This document shows positions 45,935-56,475 of a stretch of 64,000 nt of DNA, in pieces. The DNA is from Sebastes aleutianus (lineage: Eukaryota; Chordata; Actinopteri; Perciformes; Sebastidae): positions 5,953,001 to 6,017,000 of the forward strand of contig CAKAKS010000032.1 of NCBI GenBank assembly GCA_916700875.1, read 5' to 3'. The first letter of the stretch is position 1. Each line of letters begins with the position of its first letter. Below the pieces are notes generated by a model, which was not told the origin of the DNA, did not search any database, and was given only the letters and a program-made list of their open reading frames with translations. The position numbers and the translations under genes were made by a program.

Positions 45935-46572
45935 TCACACTGCGGTGTTAAAACCCAGGGCCTTTCTAGACACCCTCTCTGCATCCTCAGCAAACATATT
46001 GAGGATAGTATCAAGGGTTTTGTAGGTGGCAATAAAAGACAGGCCCATTGCTATTGGGATTCCAATTAATGGAATAAAATGGGACCCTTCCTCTGCTGCC
46101 ATTAATAAAATAGTAGCACTACAAGAGGACAGCATCTTTACGACAACTCCTGTGCTTATTTCCTGTGCAGCCAGTGGTGATGTCATCACTGCCCTGAGGT
46201 CTTTCAACTCCACACCTGCACTATGAGCAAGCTTCTGCAGTGACTTGATATCAAGACCAAAAATATCTTGATAGTATATGGCGGTAACAAGCAGCAGGGC
46301 GACATCAGCGGCAATAGAGAGCCCAGGAATTGGTACAGCTGCTCCCATTGCGGATGCAGAGGCAAGGTACTTTATTTTTGACTTCAAAGCATTTTTCTTC
46401 TTTCTGATGATCCCAGGATTGACATTGGGCATGGCCAACAGCAGAACATTCCTCTGGTGTGTAGGAAGTTGTTTTTCTAGGGTATCTGCTAACAGACTGA
46501 AATCATACAGCTTGAGATTACGGCTGGACACCAGGAAGACTTGTGGTGACTCAACACCTAGTTCTTCAAGAC
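45935..46572 (-). CDS. IRG-family GTPase, second coding exon
   Basis: The acceptor is TTTGTGACACAG before GTCTTGAAGAAC; phase 1 matches the first exon, giving GLEELGVESPQVFLVSSRNL. The exon encodes the C-terminal ~212 residues. A basic stretch (RKKKNALKSKIKYLA) leads into a hydrophobic segment (AAVPIPGLSIAADVALLLVT), as in the helical domain of IRG proteins, where such segments help in membrane association. A second hydrophobic helix (HFIPLIGIPIAMGLSFIATY) follows near the end. Stop at 45935-45937. The frame is intact, so the gene looks functional. No exon beyond it is needed: the joined product is 396 aa, normal for the family. Confidence 0.92.
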
Positions 46573-46972
46573 CTGTGTCACAAAGAGAACAGAAAAGTGA
46601 AATGATGGAGTTAAAATAGAATTAGAAAAACACTTTTGAGCCTCCTTGTGTCAGGATACACTTCCCAGCAACCCTCTATAGGCCAGACAAAGACAGGTAG
46701 GTTGTATACAATATATACATTTTTTTTCAGTTCTTAGAATATGAGCAGTCAAGCCAACAGACTCTCATTACGGGGCTCTGCCAGTGCTCATTTGACTTAT
46801 TTTATTACCTGTTTACAATGTTAGCTCTTCCCCTCAACTTGGGCTGCCATGTGTAAAGCTATTTTTGGCTCTTTGGCCCAGTGAAAATGAAGCAGTGTAT
46901 GCTTGCGACCCTTGTTGCATATGCCTTTATGTTTAAGGCATTTGTAATTTTCCCCTTTAACCTCAGACTTAC
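46573..46972 (-). other. Intron of the IRG gene
   Basis: 400-base phase 1 intron, GTAAGTCTGAG donor to TTTGTGACACAG acceptor. No repeat or gene inside. Confidence 0.85.
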
Positions 46973-47525
46973 CTTTAATGCAGTTTTTCCTGATTTGTTC
47001 AAGAGTGCTTTCTTCGTTGAACTTTGACTTCAGACGACTTTTCTCGTCTGCCATGTTGTGGTCAATCTTTGAGCGAACAAAGTAGAATCTTTTCCTCATC
47101 CTCTGAATCTCCTTAGCGAGCTTTGCATCATTTTCTCTGAAGCGATCAGCTGAGACGATGATGAAGAAGTCACGCTTTTCCAATTCAACAGCCTTCAAGT
47201 ACTTGTCAGCTGGAAACTTGGTGCTGCCAATACCAGGAAGATCCCACAGTTTAACACTGGGAATGTTTGGATGGGGGTAGGGTGTACACGTCATGGTGGT
47301 TTCTACACAACCAACAGGTGCAGCGTTCTCATCACAATCAGCTATGCCTCTAAAGGCATTAATAAAGGATGATTTACCAGAGCCACACTCTCCTGTGACG
47401 CCAATATTTAGTGGAGTATCATCCTGCGAATAACGCTTGGCCTTTGCAGATGCTGCGGCAGGTCCATTGGTTTGCAGAATGTTTTTCAATTCATCTGTTT
47501 GTTTCTCATCAAGTTGGTTATCCAT
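46973..47525 (-). CDS. Interferon-inducible GTPase, IRG family (IIGP5-like), first coding exon
   Basis: Encodes residues 1-184 and the first base of 185. Start at ATG 47525-47523 (MDNQLDEKQTDEL); the upstream bases GGAGTGCT follow a splice acceptor. GTPase motifs are in order: G1 GECGSGKS (45-52, GKS class), Thr pair near 76-77 for switch I, G3 DLPG (95-98, in the IRG-typical WDLPGIG), and G4 SKID (152-155). IRG proteins are cytosolic GTPases induced by interferon that attack vacuoles of intracellular microbes in mammals; the role of fish members is less clear. The start lacks a glycine at position 2, so no N-myristoylation. The donor is AAAG followed by GTAAGT. Its upstream interferon-type sites support inducible expression. 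Which fish IRG subgroup it belongs to cannot be decided here. Confidence 0.93.
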
Positions 47526-47532
47526 AGCACTC

Positions 47533-49116
47533 CTTGAAATATAAAGAAAAACAGAGAATCATTTCACTACTTTGATAATAATATAATTAGAATATGCAAA
47601 ATTAGGAGATTGCTTTTAAATAGATGTATTTCCCAAAAATAAGAACTTGTGTATAGTCTATGTAACATATGCCTCTTGCATGTTACATTAGATACACAAT
47701 TTCAGCTTTAATACATTTTTACTATTATTAATACTATTTTTTTGTAATTTTACCTTTATTTGATAATTGTTAGATGTACATATTTGTGTTATTTTCATAT
47801 TTGTATGTAGTTATTTTATATTTAGAATTCAATACTAGAGTATTGTTAGATCCCTCAAGTTACCCCTCACCCCTATCACAGGAGGCATATACTTGAACCA
47901 GTTCTCCGTCTAAAGGGTCCGGTTCTTGGCTGCACTGGGTTCACCCAGGTAATAACTAAGCAGTCAAAAACTGTTTAAACTGGGAGTGAGGAGATTCGCC
48001 TAGCTACTCACTGCCTTCCTCCGGACGCCAACCCCGCTTCAGCTGGGTGGAAACCTGGTAACCCAGGAGCCAGGCTTTGTCACCAGCCACGCCCGTTAAC
48101 GGCAGCTCTCCTCCATGGTCTGTGCTCTTGGAAAGGTGCTAGGATAATATTTAGGGTTTACAAAACCTCTAGGATTGGTTAAAAATCATTGGCTAGGAAA
48201 ACCTGTTACTGAAAAACTCTTCTTGATGATGTGATGCACACATTACCTTGAGGACCACAAGTCTTAAAAAGTAATAATTAAAATGTCCACATTTTGTGCT
48301 TTAAATCCAAATCGTATTTTTATTGTAAGATTAGGCAGAGCATACGTATACAGCTCAAAATGGTAATTCAATAATGATTAGTTCAATGTTAGATTGGTAC
48401 AAAATAAAAACTCATAACCCAGTTAAAATGATCATGATAAAAAAGACTAATAATATAAAATGTTCAATTCAGTCATCCGTTTGAGGCAGAGGGAGAGAGG
48501 GGGTTTGCTGCGTGGCCACCGCAGTGTTCCTCTTTTACCGCCGGTTTAGAAACTCCTAAGGAAGAAGCAATTCTGTCTAAAATCACTGTCCACCTCGAAG
48601 CTGGCTTCCAACCTGTGTTGGCAGCTCAAGCTGAGAAATCATGACAATTGAATCTGTGCTCCTCGGTTGGAAGTGGAAAGGGCAAATTCTCTGTAAAAAA
48701 TCACAATCTCCTACTTTCTTTCCAAAAACTCCTATTTAAAAACTTGATCCTTTCTCCGTCAAATCTAGTGTGATCCATCCTGATGAATAGCAGACAGGCT
48801 CGGAGAATGTGTGTAAGAGAAAAATGCCCCGATTCTACTTTGTCCTTAGTTTTTATATGGACCCTTGTGACACAGAGTATGTAACCACGAATCGATTTAA
48901 CAATGATAAAGGTTAGCAAGAAAGTGTTGAGATTTGTTTTTGATTAAGTAAGGAAATATACATGAAAATCAAGTAAGTTGTGATGAAAATCAAGTAGGTG
49001 GTCGCCTACTTCAGCTTTAACGAGAAATATCACTATATCAAACTGAAGTTGTTATAAAAACTGTACATGCTCAGATTTTAAGTATGGACACAAAACAGTA
49101 CATAGTTTAATCTCAC
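47533..49116 (-). other. Intron in the 5' UTR of the IRG gene
   Basis: An acceptor TTATATTTCAAG ends 7 bases before the ATG. A donor at 49116-49115 (AAAAG followed by GTGAGATT) ends a likely non-coding first exon. The 1.6 kb between holds no recognised gene. 47870-48140 and 48470-48650 look like non-coding dispersed sequence. CCTACTTCAGCTTTAA near 49005-49020 resembles one end of MITE family 2. Confidence 0.6.
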
Positions 49117-49190
49117 CTTTTGTTCCGTGTCTGTTTAGCTCTGCCTGGTCTGTGTGGATGAGGCTGCCCTGTCCAACTCTAAATCAGTGA
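49117..49190 (-). other. IRG gene non-coding first exon, proximal copy (1a)
   Basis: On the minus strand, CAGGGCAGCCTCATCCACAC runs to CACGGAACAAAAG and a GTGAGATT donor. A near-copy with its own donor lies at 49548-49605. The 5' limit is not determined; the TATA-like word seen before the distal copy is absent here. Confidence 0.5.
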
Positions 49191-50060
49191 TATGAAATGT
49201 GAAAGTGAAAGTATGACTGGCTCAACTCATGATTTACCTGAAACCACGTGACTTCAGGGAAAGCGGTGTATAGGTTCATGGTGGAAATGTTAAAGCAGAA
49301 ATAACTGTCAAAACTGAACACAACAAAATGTAGTAGCCTCTCTAACAATGTACGTTTATACACAGCTCTATGGAGTTGAAAAACTCTGTATGCACATGAC
49401 TTGTAAATCAGTGATAAGAAATGTGAAAAAAAAGTAAGACTGCCTCAACTCATGATTTACCTGAAACCACGTGACTTCAGGGATAGCGGTGAATAGATTC
49501 ATGGAGGAAACATTTAAAGCACAAACAACTGTCAACACTGAACACACCTTTTGTTCCGTGTCTCTTTAGCTCTGTCTGGTCTGTGTGGATGAGGCTGCTT
49601 TGTCCTCACTCTATATAAAGAGAACACTGATAACTGATGTAAATCAGTGATAAGAAACGTGAAAAAGAAAGTAACACTGCCCCAACTCATGATTTACCTG
49701 AAACCACGTGACTTCAGGGAAAGCGGTGTATAGGTTCATGGTGGAAATGTTAAAGCAGAAATAACTGTCAACACTGAACACAACAAAATGTAGTAGCCTC
49801 TCTAGCAATGTACGTTTATTCACAGCTCTATGGAGCTGAAAAACTCTGTATGCACATGACTTGTAAATCAGTGATAAGAAATGTGAAAAAAAAGTAAGAC
49901 TGCCTCAACTCATGATTTACCTGAAACCACGTGACTTCAGGGAAAGTGGTGTATAGGTTTATGGTGGAAATAGTTAAAGCACAGACAACTGTCAACACTG
50001 AACACAACAAAATGTAGTAGCCTCTCTAACAATGTATGTTTATTGACAGCTCTATGGAGC
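49191..50060 (-). promoter_or_regulatory. Four tandem promoter repeats with ISRE- and GAS-type sites
   Basis: Units of 223-237 bases begin at about 49228, 49451, 49688 and 49911 with CATGATTTACCTGAAACCAC. Each has CCACGTGACTTCAGGGA. TTCAGGGAA, a match to the STAT1/GAS pattern TTCNNNGAA, is intact at 49253-49261, 49713-49721 and 49936-49944; the unit at 49451 has TTCAGGGAT. Just left of each unit is an ISRE-like word: GAAAGTGAAAGT (49201-49212) and GAAAAAGAAAGT (49661-49672) fit GAAANNGAAA, while the two at 49425 and 49885 are A-runs that do not. The units pair into two ~460-base blocks, each with a first-exon copy. Such sites fit interferon control, which is usual for IRG genes. Confidence 0.75.
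49548..49605 (-). other. IRG gene non-coding first exon, distal copy (1b)
   Basis: Same sequence type as 1a (CAGACCAGACAGAGCTAAAG, CACGGAACAAAAG) with a GTGTGTTC donor. A TATA-like TTTATATAGAG lies just upstream at about 49609-49619, then the ISRE at 49661 and the GAS at 49713. This makes 1b the better formed promoter of the two. It could be an alternative first exon. Confidence 0.5.
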
Positions 50061-50094
50061 TGAGAAACTCTGCATGCACATTACATGTAAATCA

Positions 50095-50200
50095 GCAGTG
50101 GTGTCAATGCCATTTACTCAAGTAGTGTACTTAAGTACAAGTTTGAAGTACTTGTACTTTACTTGAGTATTTCCATTTTATGTAACTTTATACTTCTAAG
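50095..50200. repeat. Dispersed repeat with TTACTTGAGTATTTCCATTT
   Basis: ACTCAAGTAGTGTACTTAAG to TTTATACTTCT. A diverged, inverted relative lies at 57130-57310. It is cut on the right by the LINE. Confidence 0.6.
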
Positions 50201-51960
50201 ATAGTGTATCTGCTCCTGGGTCCTCGTAGAGCCGGTGCAGAATTGGGCTTCTGTTAGCAGCCAGTAATACACCAAAAGGTTTGGAGCTGACATCCCTCCT
50301 GCCTTTTTTTGATTATTGGAGTGTTTTCATTGATAGTCAAAGCGGCTTACGGTTCGAGTTAAAAGATGAAATAATACTTTTTAATTTATTTTAAAATGAT
50401 TTGTGGATGGAAATCGGAATACAATAAGTATGTAATGGAATAGTAGTATGGAAAGTATGGAATAGATAAGTAAATTTAGGAAGGAAATTCATCTGTATGG
50501 AATTAATACGACCTGCGACTGACAGTGGTAGTTCTAATGACATCCAGCGGTTTAGACTGCACTTCACCTGGTCCATAGGAGTAAGAGAGTTAGCTGCAAA
50601 GAGATTAGAACATGTATTAGTTACATTAATGCCTAGTAAGTAAATAGGTGAGTCATTTTTTTAGAGTAAGTGAGGCAAAGGGATATTTACGCGCTGCCTC
50701 ATTGATCGGAAATAATTCAGTTTTCTGCAAATTTAGTTTATAGCCAGAGAGTTTGTCAAATATATTCAGAATGTCTAAAACATGATATAGAGCGGTAGAG
50801 GGGTCAGATATATATAAAAGTAAATAAGCCACATAAAGCGACTCACGTTGTTCTTGTCCCTCTCTTACAATGCCTCTCATCTGTGTACTGTACTGAAGGG
50901 CTAGTGAGAAAGGCTCAATAGTGACTGCAAATAAAAGAGGAGAGAGCAGGCAACCCTGTCTTGTCCCTCTACTTATATGAAACTGTTTAGAGTAGGTATT
51001 ATTAGTACAAACTGAAGAAACCGGTGCTGTGTATAGTAACCTGATCCAAGAAATAAATGTATTGCCACACCCAAATCTTTTAAGAATATGAAATAAATAC
51101 ATGAACTTAACCTTATCAAAGGCTTTTTTCTGCATCCATAGAAATTAGTACATCTGGAACTGGAGAATCTGGAGGGTGATTGATCATTTTGAACAGGCAC
51201 CTTACATTAAAAAAAATATATATATTTCTGATAATACCACTCTGGTCAGAGGATATAATATCAGCCAGTACAGTTTCTAAATAAGAGGCGAGAATCTTCA
51301 CATCCACGCTTAACAGTGAAATTGGTCGATAAGAACTACAGCAATATGGATCTTTTTCTTTCTTAAGTAATAAAAAGATCTGGGCTTCCCGTAATGTTTG
51401 TGGAAGGATTCCAGTCTCACGTGATTCATGATACAAACTTAAAAGACGCCATTCTACATTTACAGAAAACTTTTTATAGAATTCGATGGGAAAACCGTCT
51501 TTACCGGGGCTTTATCCACTCTGCATACCTATGATTGCGTTGTTGATCTCCTCTTATGTAATTGGGCTGTCCAAGATTTCCACTTTATCAATAGCACTGA
51601 TTTTAGGTGTAGGAACACTTTTTAAAAACTTGTGGAGATTTTCAGGGTTAAAACTTTCTTCAGAGGAGTAAAGTGAAATGTAAAATGCCTGATTTATTTC
51701 TTGAGGGTCACGAGTGAGTCCATTACTGACATTAATCTCTGAGATTAATGGAGATACAGAGGACTTGGTGAACCAGGAGCCTACCGGGTTTGTCACCATA
51801 ATCATAACAAGCGTGTCTAGATTTCAAAAGCATCTCTTCAGCCTTAACTGTAGAGAGATTATCAAATTCATTTTGAAGGAAGAGTCTCACTTGATATAGT
51901 TTAGCAGAGGGATAAGTCTACCTAAATATGAAAAACAATTAGTGATAATTGTTAAAATTG
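50201..51960 (-). pseudogene. Tx1/L1-type LINE reverse transcriptase, dead
   Basis: On the minus strand the fragments follow the L1/Tx1 order: PLISEINVSNGLTRDPQEIN, KEKDPYCCSSYRPISLLSVD, ISMDAEK then AFDKVKFMYLFHILKRFG, FHISRGTRQGCLLSPLLFA, LLLYISDP, SGYKLNLQKTELFPIN, LPLSVAGRINSIQMNFLPKF. Between AEK and AFDKV (about 51116-51135) the frame shifts. Other shifts and stops lie near 51440-51560 and 50250-50400. The catalytic YADD of the reverse transcriptase reads YVAY (about 50827-50838), losing both aspartates. Endonuclease end missing. A decayed 5'- and 3'-truncated insertion just upstream of the IRG promoter. Confidence 0.88.
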
Positions 51961-52384
51961 ACAACCCCTTTTTTTCTTTCATAAGATACATAGAAAATGA
52001 TTTGTCCTTTAAGATATAAGATTTTTCGTGTGCCACTGAGCAACTTTTATCGGAGTGAGGGCCCCACCTCCAATGCTGTATCCAGTTCCCTTTTTACACA
52101 CATGGTTTTCCCCACCTGGTCAAAGGGCCGTATCCATACTCTTTCATATTATTGACAAGGAAGGTCTAAGATCATTTGAAGATCTAAATCAACTTCCTTC
52201 TGTTTCTATTTACAGCTGATGTCTGTTATTTGGAATAATCCTTTTCCTACACTGTATATCCACTTCTCAATCGTATGACTACTGAATCACAATATGGGGG
52301 CTTTGCATAAGAGATTACAAGAATCTATGTCAGTGCCCGTCAATGGATGTGACCAGTGGTGATTTTAGACTATTTTTAAGAAAA
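51961..52384. other. No gene; fragment related to the 13895-14459 insertion
   Basis: 52030-52095 (GCCACTGAGCAACTT, CCAATGCTGTATCCAGTTCC) is the complement of sequence at 13925-13970. The rest is unassigned. Confidence 0.4.
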
Positions 52385-52637
52385 CATAAAAAAAACATAA
52401 GGAATCCATTGGTGCAACCATGTCACGCTAGCTTGTCGGGACGGAGGCTAAATAAAGCTGCAAATTTAGGCTGAATTTTGGCAAGGGAAAACTGGCATGG
52501 CCATTTTCAAAGGGGTCCCTTGACCTCTGACCTCAAGATATCTGAAGGAAAATGGGTTCTATGGGTACCCACGAGTCTCCCCTTTACAGAAATGCCATGA
52601 TTATGCTAATCCCATTCAGTTTTTATCATAATGTTCT
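52385..52637 (-). mobile_element. AGGGCTGTCAA-ended element, copy 8, fragment
   Basis: AAGGAATCCATTGGTGCAAC, GGGTCCCTTGACCTCTGACC and AGTCTCCCCTTTACAGAAAT in family order, reversed. Both ends are missing. Confidence 0.75.
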
Positions 52638-53555
52638 AAGCCCTTAGAAAACTTTAAAAATGTATTTGAATCAATTAATTAATTCATGTTTATTTCTGAT
52701 TTATGACTAGCACAACTTGACACACAGTGCTGAGCTGCATCTCAAATTAATCTTCAGTTTTCCATCTTTCAGATGATGTACACCACTTCTATGTGACATC
52801 TACTGCTGACCTGCTATCTCCCCCTAAAGACCCCCTACCCTTACCCTGATATTCTTACCCTAACCTTTACCGATCTCACTCCTCATGCCTAAGCCTAATC
52901 AACCCAACCACTGAAGGCATCGAGTACTAGCAAGATTGTCTGTTTGTTATCGGATATTGTTAGCGCGATATCTCAAAAAGGTATAGACAGATTTTAACAT
53001 GGGCCAGGGATGATGCTGAGGGAACAGGGAGATGAGGGAACAGAGAGCCTAATTTAGATGGGAAAAAATGCATAGGTGACGAGGGAACATTGGCCTGACC
53101 CCCGTTGGTTCCAGACCAATCATAGCTTACCATCTTCTTTCCATTGTTTTACAAAGGACCTCTTTTTCCCCTAAACCTTGTGACTTGGAGGAAAAGAACA
53201 ATTGTTCCCCCTTGCAGCACCAACAGCATCATTCTTCTTTTGCTTAGCCATATTTACAGTCATGCACGGAGGAGCCTCTGTGCTCCTGTTGCTCAACATT
53301 TGGAACGTGAATGTGAAAGGAAATTAAAAATAAAAAAAAGGATGAATTGACTATGACTAAAACTAACATGAACTTTTGATCACAGGACTAAGACTAAATC
53401 TAAGAATACCTGACAAAATTAACATTATTTGTGATTTTGGGTTACGTAAATTAAATGCACTTGATTTAGTATGTGGCAGATCTTAGACATATTTTGAGAT
53501 TGGGTCAAGAGAAAATCTGGTCTTCTCATAATGCTCATTAATGACAGACGAGGCA
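52638..53555. other. No supported gene
   Basis: Non-coding. GCGCGATATCTCAAAAAGG near 52970 looks like part of a dispersed repeat. No domain in any frame. Confidence 0.3.
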
Positions 53556-53571
53556 TAAACTCCATTGACTG

Positions 53572-55069
53572 ATTTATTACAGAAAAAGAAAATATCCCAT
53601 TTTTTCCATGAAGACTGATTTTTCTGTTAGTAAATTATGAATATCAATATACTGTAGCAATGACAAGAGTCTAATAAATCAAACAACAAAAACAATTCCA
53701 ATATTGGCAGTAATAAAAAGTAACTGTAATAAGATCATTTAAAAAGAGATAATATAAGTAATAAGTATAAAATGGTTGAATACTCCAAGAAATTCAGAAA
53801 GATAAAGCATTGTTCATCAAATTATTGAAGAAAAAAACATACAAAATAGTACGATGAAAATGTTTGTGTAAAAATGATTTTCAGATGAGTTCCACAACAA
53901 ATAGCTAAATGGTTAACAATAAAAAAAAAATCCATTCTTTCTTTTTTACATAATGTCAACTACTCACAACTCTTTCCCTTTTCGTGTAACTCAACAAGTC
54001 TCAAATTCAAGTTTCATGCATTTTCATAATCAACACTTCATTAATTCAATGACAGGACATCCACCTTATAGCTAATTCTTAATCTATTGAAAAATTCTTT
54101 CAAAACCCCTCAAAAGGTTGTTTACAAAACATATAATTACAGAGATATTTATATACAACTTTAATCAAAACTACAAAACCTGTGTTGCCTGTTATGATAC
54201 ATTTTAATGAGATCTGTATTATAGAAAAAAAAAGTGAAAATTAAAATAACAACCAATTATGGCTGCCATTTCTTATTTTGAATGAATTAATCTATGTACA
54301 CGTCTGTCAACATGCCTCAGCTTAACATCCTACATCTTTATTTGCTCTTTAAACTGTGAGAAGAACATTTCATACATCTTGTATTAAAAATACACATATT
54401 TGGATGAATGAAGAATATACTTATCAGAACTCATTTTGCACCTCGATCAACTTTTTTTTAGAAAAGCAAACAACTTACAGTTTCATGTCATGACTGTTTG
54501 ATGAGATTTTCACATAAAAGTAAAAACGTAAAAACAAAAGTCAAATCATATCTTACATTCCCGTTTTTAGAGGAATGAAAATGTCTCCATAATATCTGAA
54601 AACCTAGAAACTTCTTCATTCCTTCTTTTAAAAAAGTTCCCTTAAATATTCAAGGGGAAAAAAAATCATGCATCTTAATCATCTTGTAAAATAATAATGG
54701 TAAAAAATATTTCTAATTAAACAAAAACCTATGATGAATTCTGATCGGTCTCATACTTTTTACAGTCATTGTTTAATGGCTAACAAACACGTCATTTGTA
54801 ATTACACATGTTCTCCTTTGATTTAGGTCATTTTCAGGAATGATTACTACTTAATGTTTTACTGCAACTCAATCTCTCTATACATAAAATAATTAAAATA
54901 CTATCGATTAAATTATAAACAGGTACTGTTTCAGTAATTTTTGAAAGGATTCATCCTCATCATTGATAATGTTGCACTCCTTCAATCAAATCAAAAATGA
55001 TTTCTTTTGAACAGTTAAAGACACTTTGCTTCTGTTACTTTGAGTAGAGCTTGGTTGTTTCTGGTTCAC
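53572..55069 (-). other. Likely 3' UTR, ~1.5 kb, AT-rich
   Basis: It follows the stop of the frame at 55070. It is strongly AT-rich and free of recognisable transposons, and on the minus strand ends with AATAAA at 53577-53572. That is typical of a vertebrate 3' UTR, but no transcript evidence is available. Confidence 0.4.
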
Positions 55070-55303
55070 TCACAGGTTGTACATTTCATCCAGACTATCA
55101 ATAGCTTCCTGTTTACTGTGGTCTCTCCACTCACTGGGAATTTCTCCTCTGCCCTGGAATTTTAATCCATAATAGTCTTCCAGTTGCTTTTGAAAACGAC
55201 ATACAAACCATTTCCAGTATGTCAGCTTTGACGCATCAGGAGTAATCGCCCATGTGGCATACTTCTCTCCAGCAGTTTGATAGTTTATAAGGAATGCTCT
55301 CAT
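55070..55303 (-). CDS. Unrecognised small protein or last coding exon, 77 aa
   Basis: From ATG at 55303 the frame reads MRAFLINYQTAGEKYATWAI, continues through YWKWFVCRFQKQLEDYYGLK and IPSEWRDHSKQEAIDSLDEM, and ends with a stop at 55070-55072. The composition (Trp- and Tyr-rich, charged, not low-complexity) looks like real protein, unlike most frames in the window. No signal peptide or membrane segment. A splice acceptor (TTTCTATCTTAG or GATTCAG) lies just before the ATG, so it may be a terminal exon of a longer protein or a two-exon gene with a non-coding first exon at 56361-56440. I do not recognise the family. The ATG context is weak. Confidence 0.4.
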   Translation of the reverse strand: MRAFLINYQTAGEKYATWAITPDASKLTYWKWFVCRFQKQLEDYYGLKFQGRGEIPSEWRDHSKQEAIDSLDEMYNL

Positions 55304-55431
55304 CTGAATCACTACTAAGATAGAAACTTCTATCACTTGCAACTAATGTTGGGCAGAAATTAGTGACCAGTTCCACTGTGCTTCTAGTGTGCCATCCATT
55401 GATCCCAGCAGGTCGGCTGTATTCGAAACCG

Positions 55432-55512
55432 CATACTGCATACTACTGAGGAGCGCAGTATGCAGTATACAGTACATACTGCATACTGCGTTCCTCAGTA
55501 GTATGCAGTATG
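55432..55512. repeat. 37-base near-perfect hairpin, CATACTGCATACT type
   Basis: The arms 55432-55468 and 55476-55512 are complementary with one mismatch around a 7-base loop. The words GTATTCGAAACCGCATACTG and TAGTATGCAGTATG are those of a common fish dispersed repeat, so a transposon origin is more likely than a microRNA. Confidence 0.85.
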
Positions 55513-55539
55513 TGACAGTTAAAGTGATGTATTTAGCAG

Positions 55540-56360
55540 TATGCTAGACGAGGCTTAAACCTTTAAACCAGCTCTTAAAGCACAGGACAAAAAAACAAAA
55601 CTTTTACCACTATTACAATATTATCAAAAAATACAACTTTGATTTTGTTGTTTATGTTCTGCTTGTTTACTTTATAAGATACTGCAGGTTTAAAGTATTT
55701 ATTCTAACAGCTCATAATGAAGTCCGACAAACAGGATCATCAACAAGGAGAGTCGGGAAATATAAAATATTGATCCCAAACGTTTACTTTACTCAAACTG
55801 CTTTTTCAGTTACAGCAAAAAAAAAACTGTACTGATCTCCCTCCAGATATTAGAGAAATGCTAAAAAAAGTGTCATGTTGTCTCAGCAGGAATCTCTCTG
55901 CCCCGTCAGAAGCTGCTCTTTCTCTCGCCACTCTGCTGCTCTGCAGCCGCTCTGTGAGCGTCACTGTCCGGCTCTCCAGCGAGCTACGCCTACAGCTTTT
56001 TTCTTCTACACAGAAGAAAAGACCCCGTTACATCTACACTGTAAGCTTAAGTGTGGCCTGCAGTCAGTAATCTTTAATGGGCAGCAAAAACCATCAGAAG
56101 GTGCAAAAATGAACTCAGAAACGTATTCCTTGTATCTTTCTTCCCGTAAATAGCCAATGAATTGATTTATCATTACATAACTATCAATAACCTGCATGTA
56201 CAGTTAAAAGTGTGTTACAAAGGACTAAGCTGCAAGTAATACACACTGGAAAGTCACAAATATTGACTGAATATTAAACAGATGCAACTTTAACAGTCAT
56301 AAATAATACAGTGTTATTCACAATACAGTGCACTGTGTAACTATAAATATATGTCTTACC
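55540..56360 (-). other. Possible intron of the small gene; nothing recognised
   Basis: AT-rich with a GC-richer patch at 55890-56020. Short frames on both strands have no recognised domain. Confidence 0.3.
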
Positions 56361-56475
56361 GTATGACGTCTTTGGAACGTTGCTACCCAGCAAGAAAGTG
56401 TAACTTCTTTTTCTGCGCTGTTGTACAGGATCAGACTTTTAAAGAGTTCAGCTCCTTATACAGTCAATGAAGTGG
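56361..56475 (-). promoter_or_regulatory. Possible promoter and non-coding first exon
   Basis: On the minus strand, CTGTATAAGGAG (TATA-like, about 56455-56465) is followed after ~90 bases by GACGTCATACG and a GTAAGACATA donor at 56360. The exon between has no ATG. It lies ~1 kb upstream of the 77-aa frame on the same strand. The link is inferred. Confidence 0.3.

Noticed and set aside
46026..46619. Plus-strand frames opposite the IRG gene
   Set aside because: Antisense shadows of the IRG coding exon.
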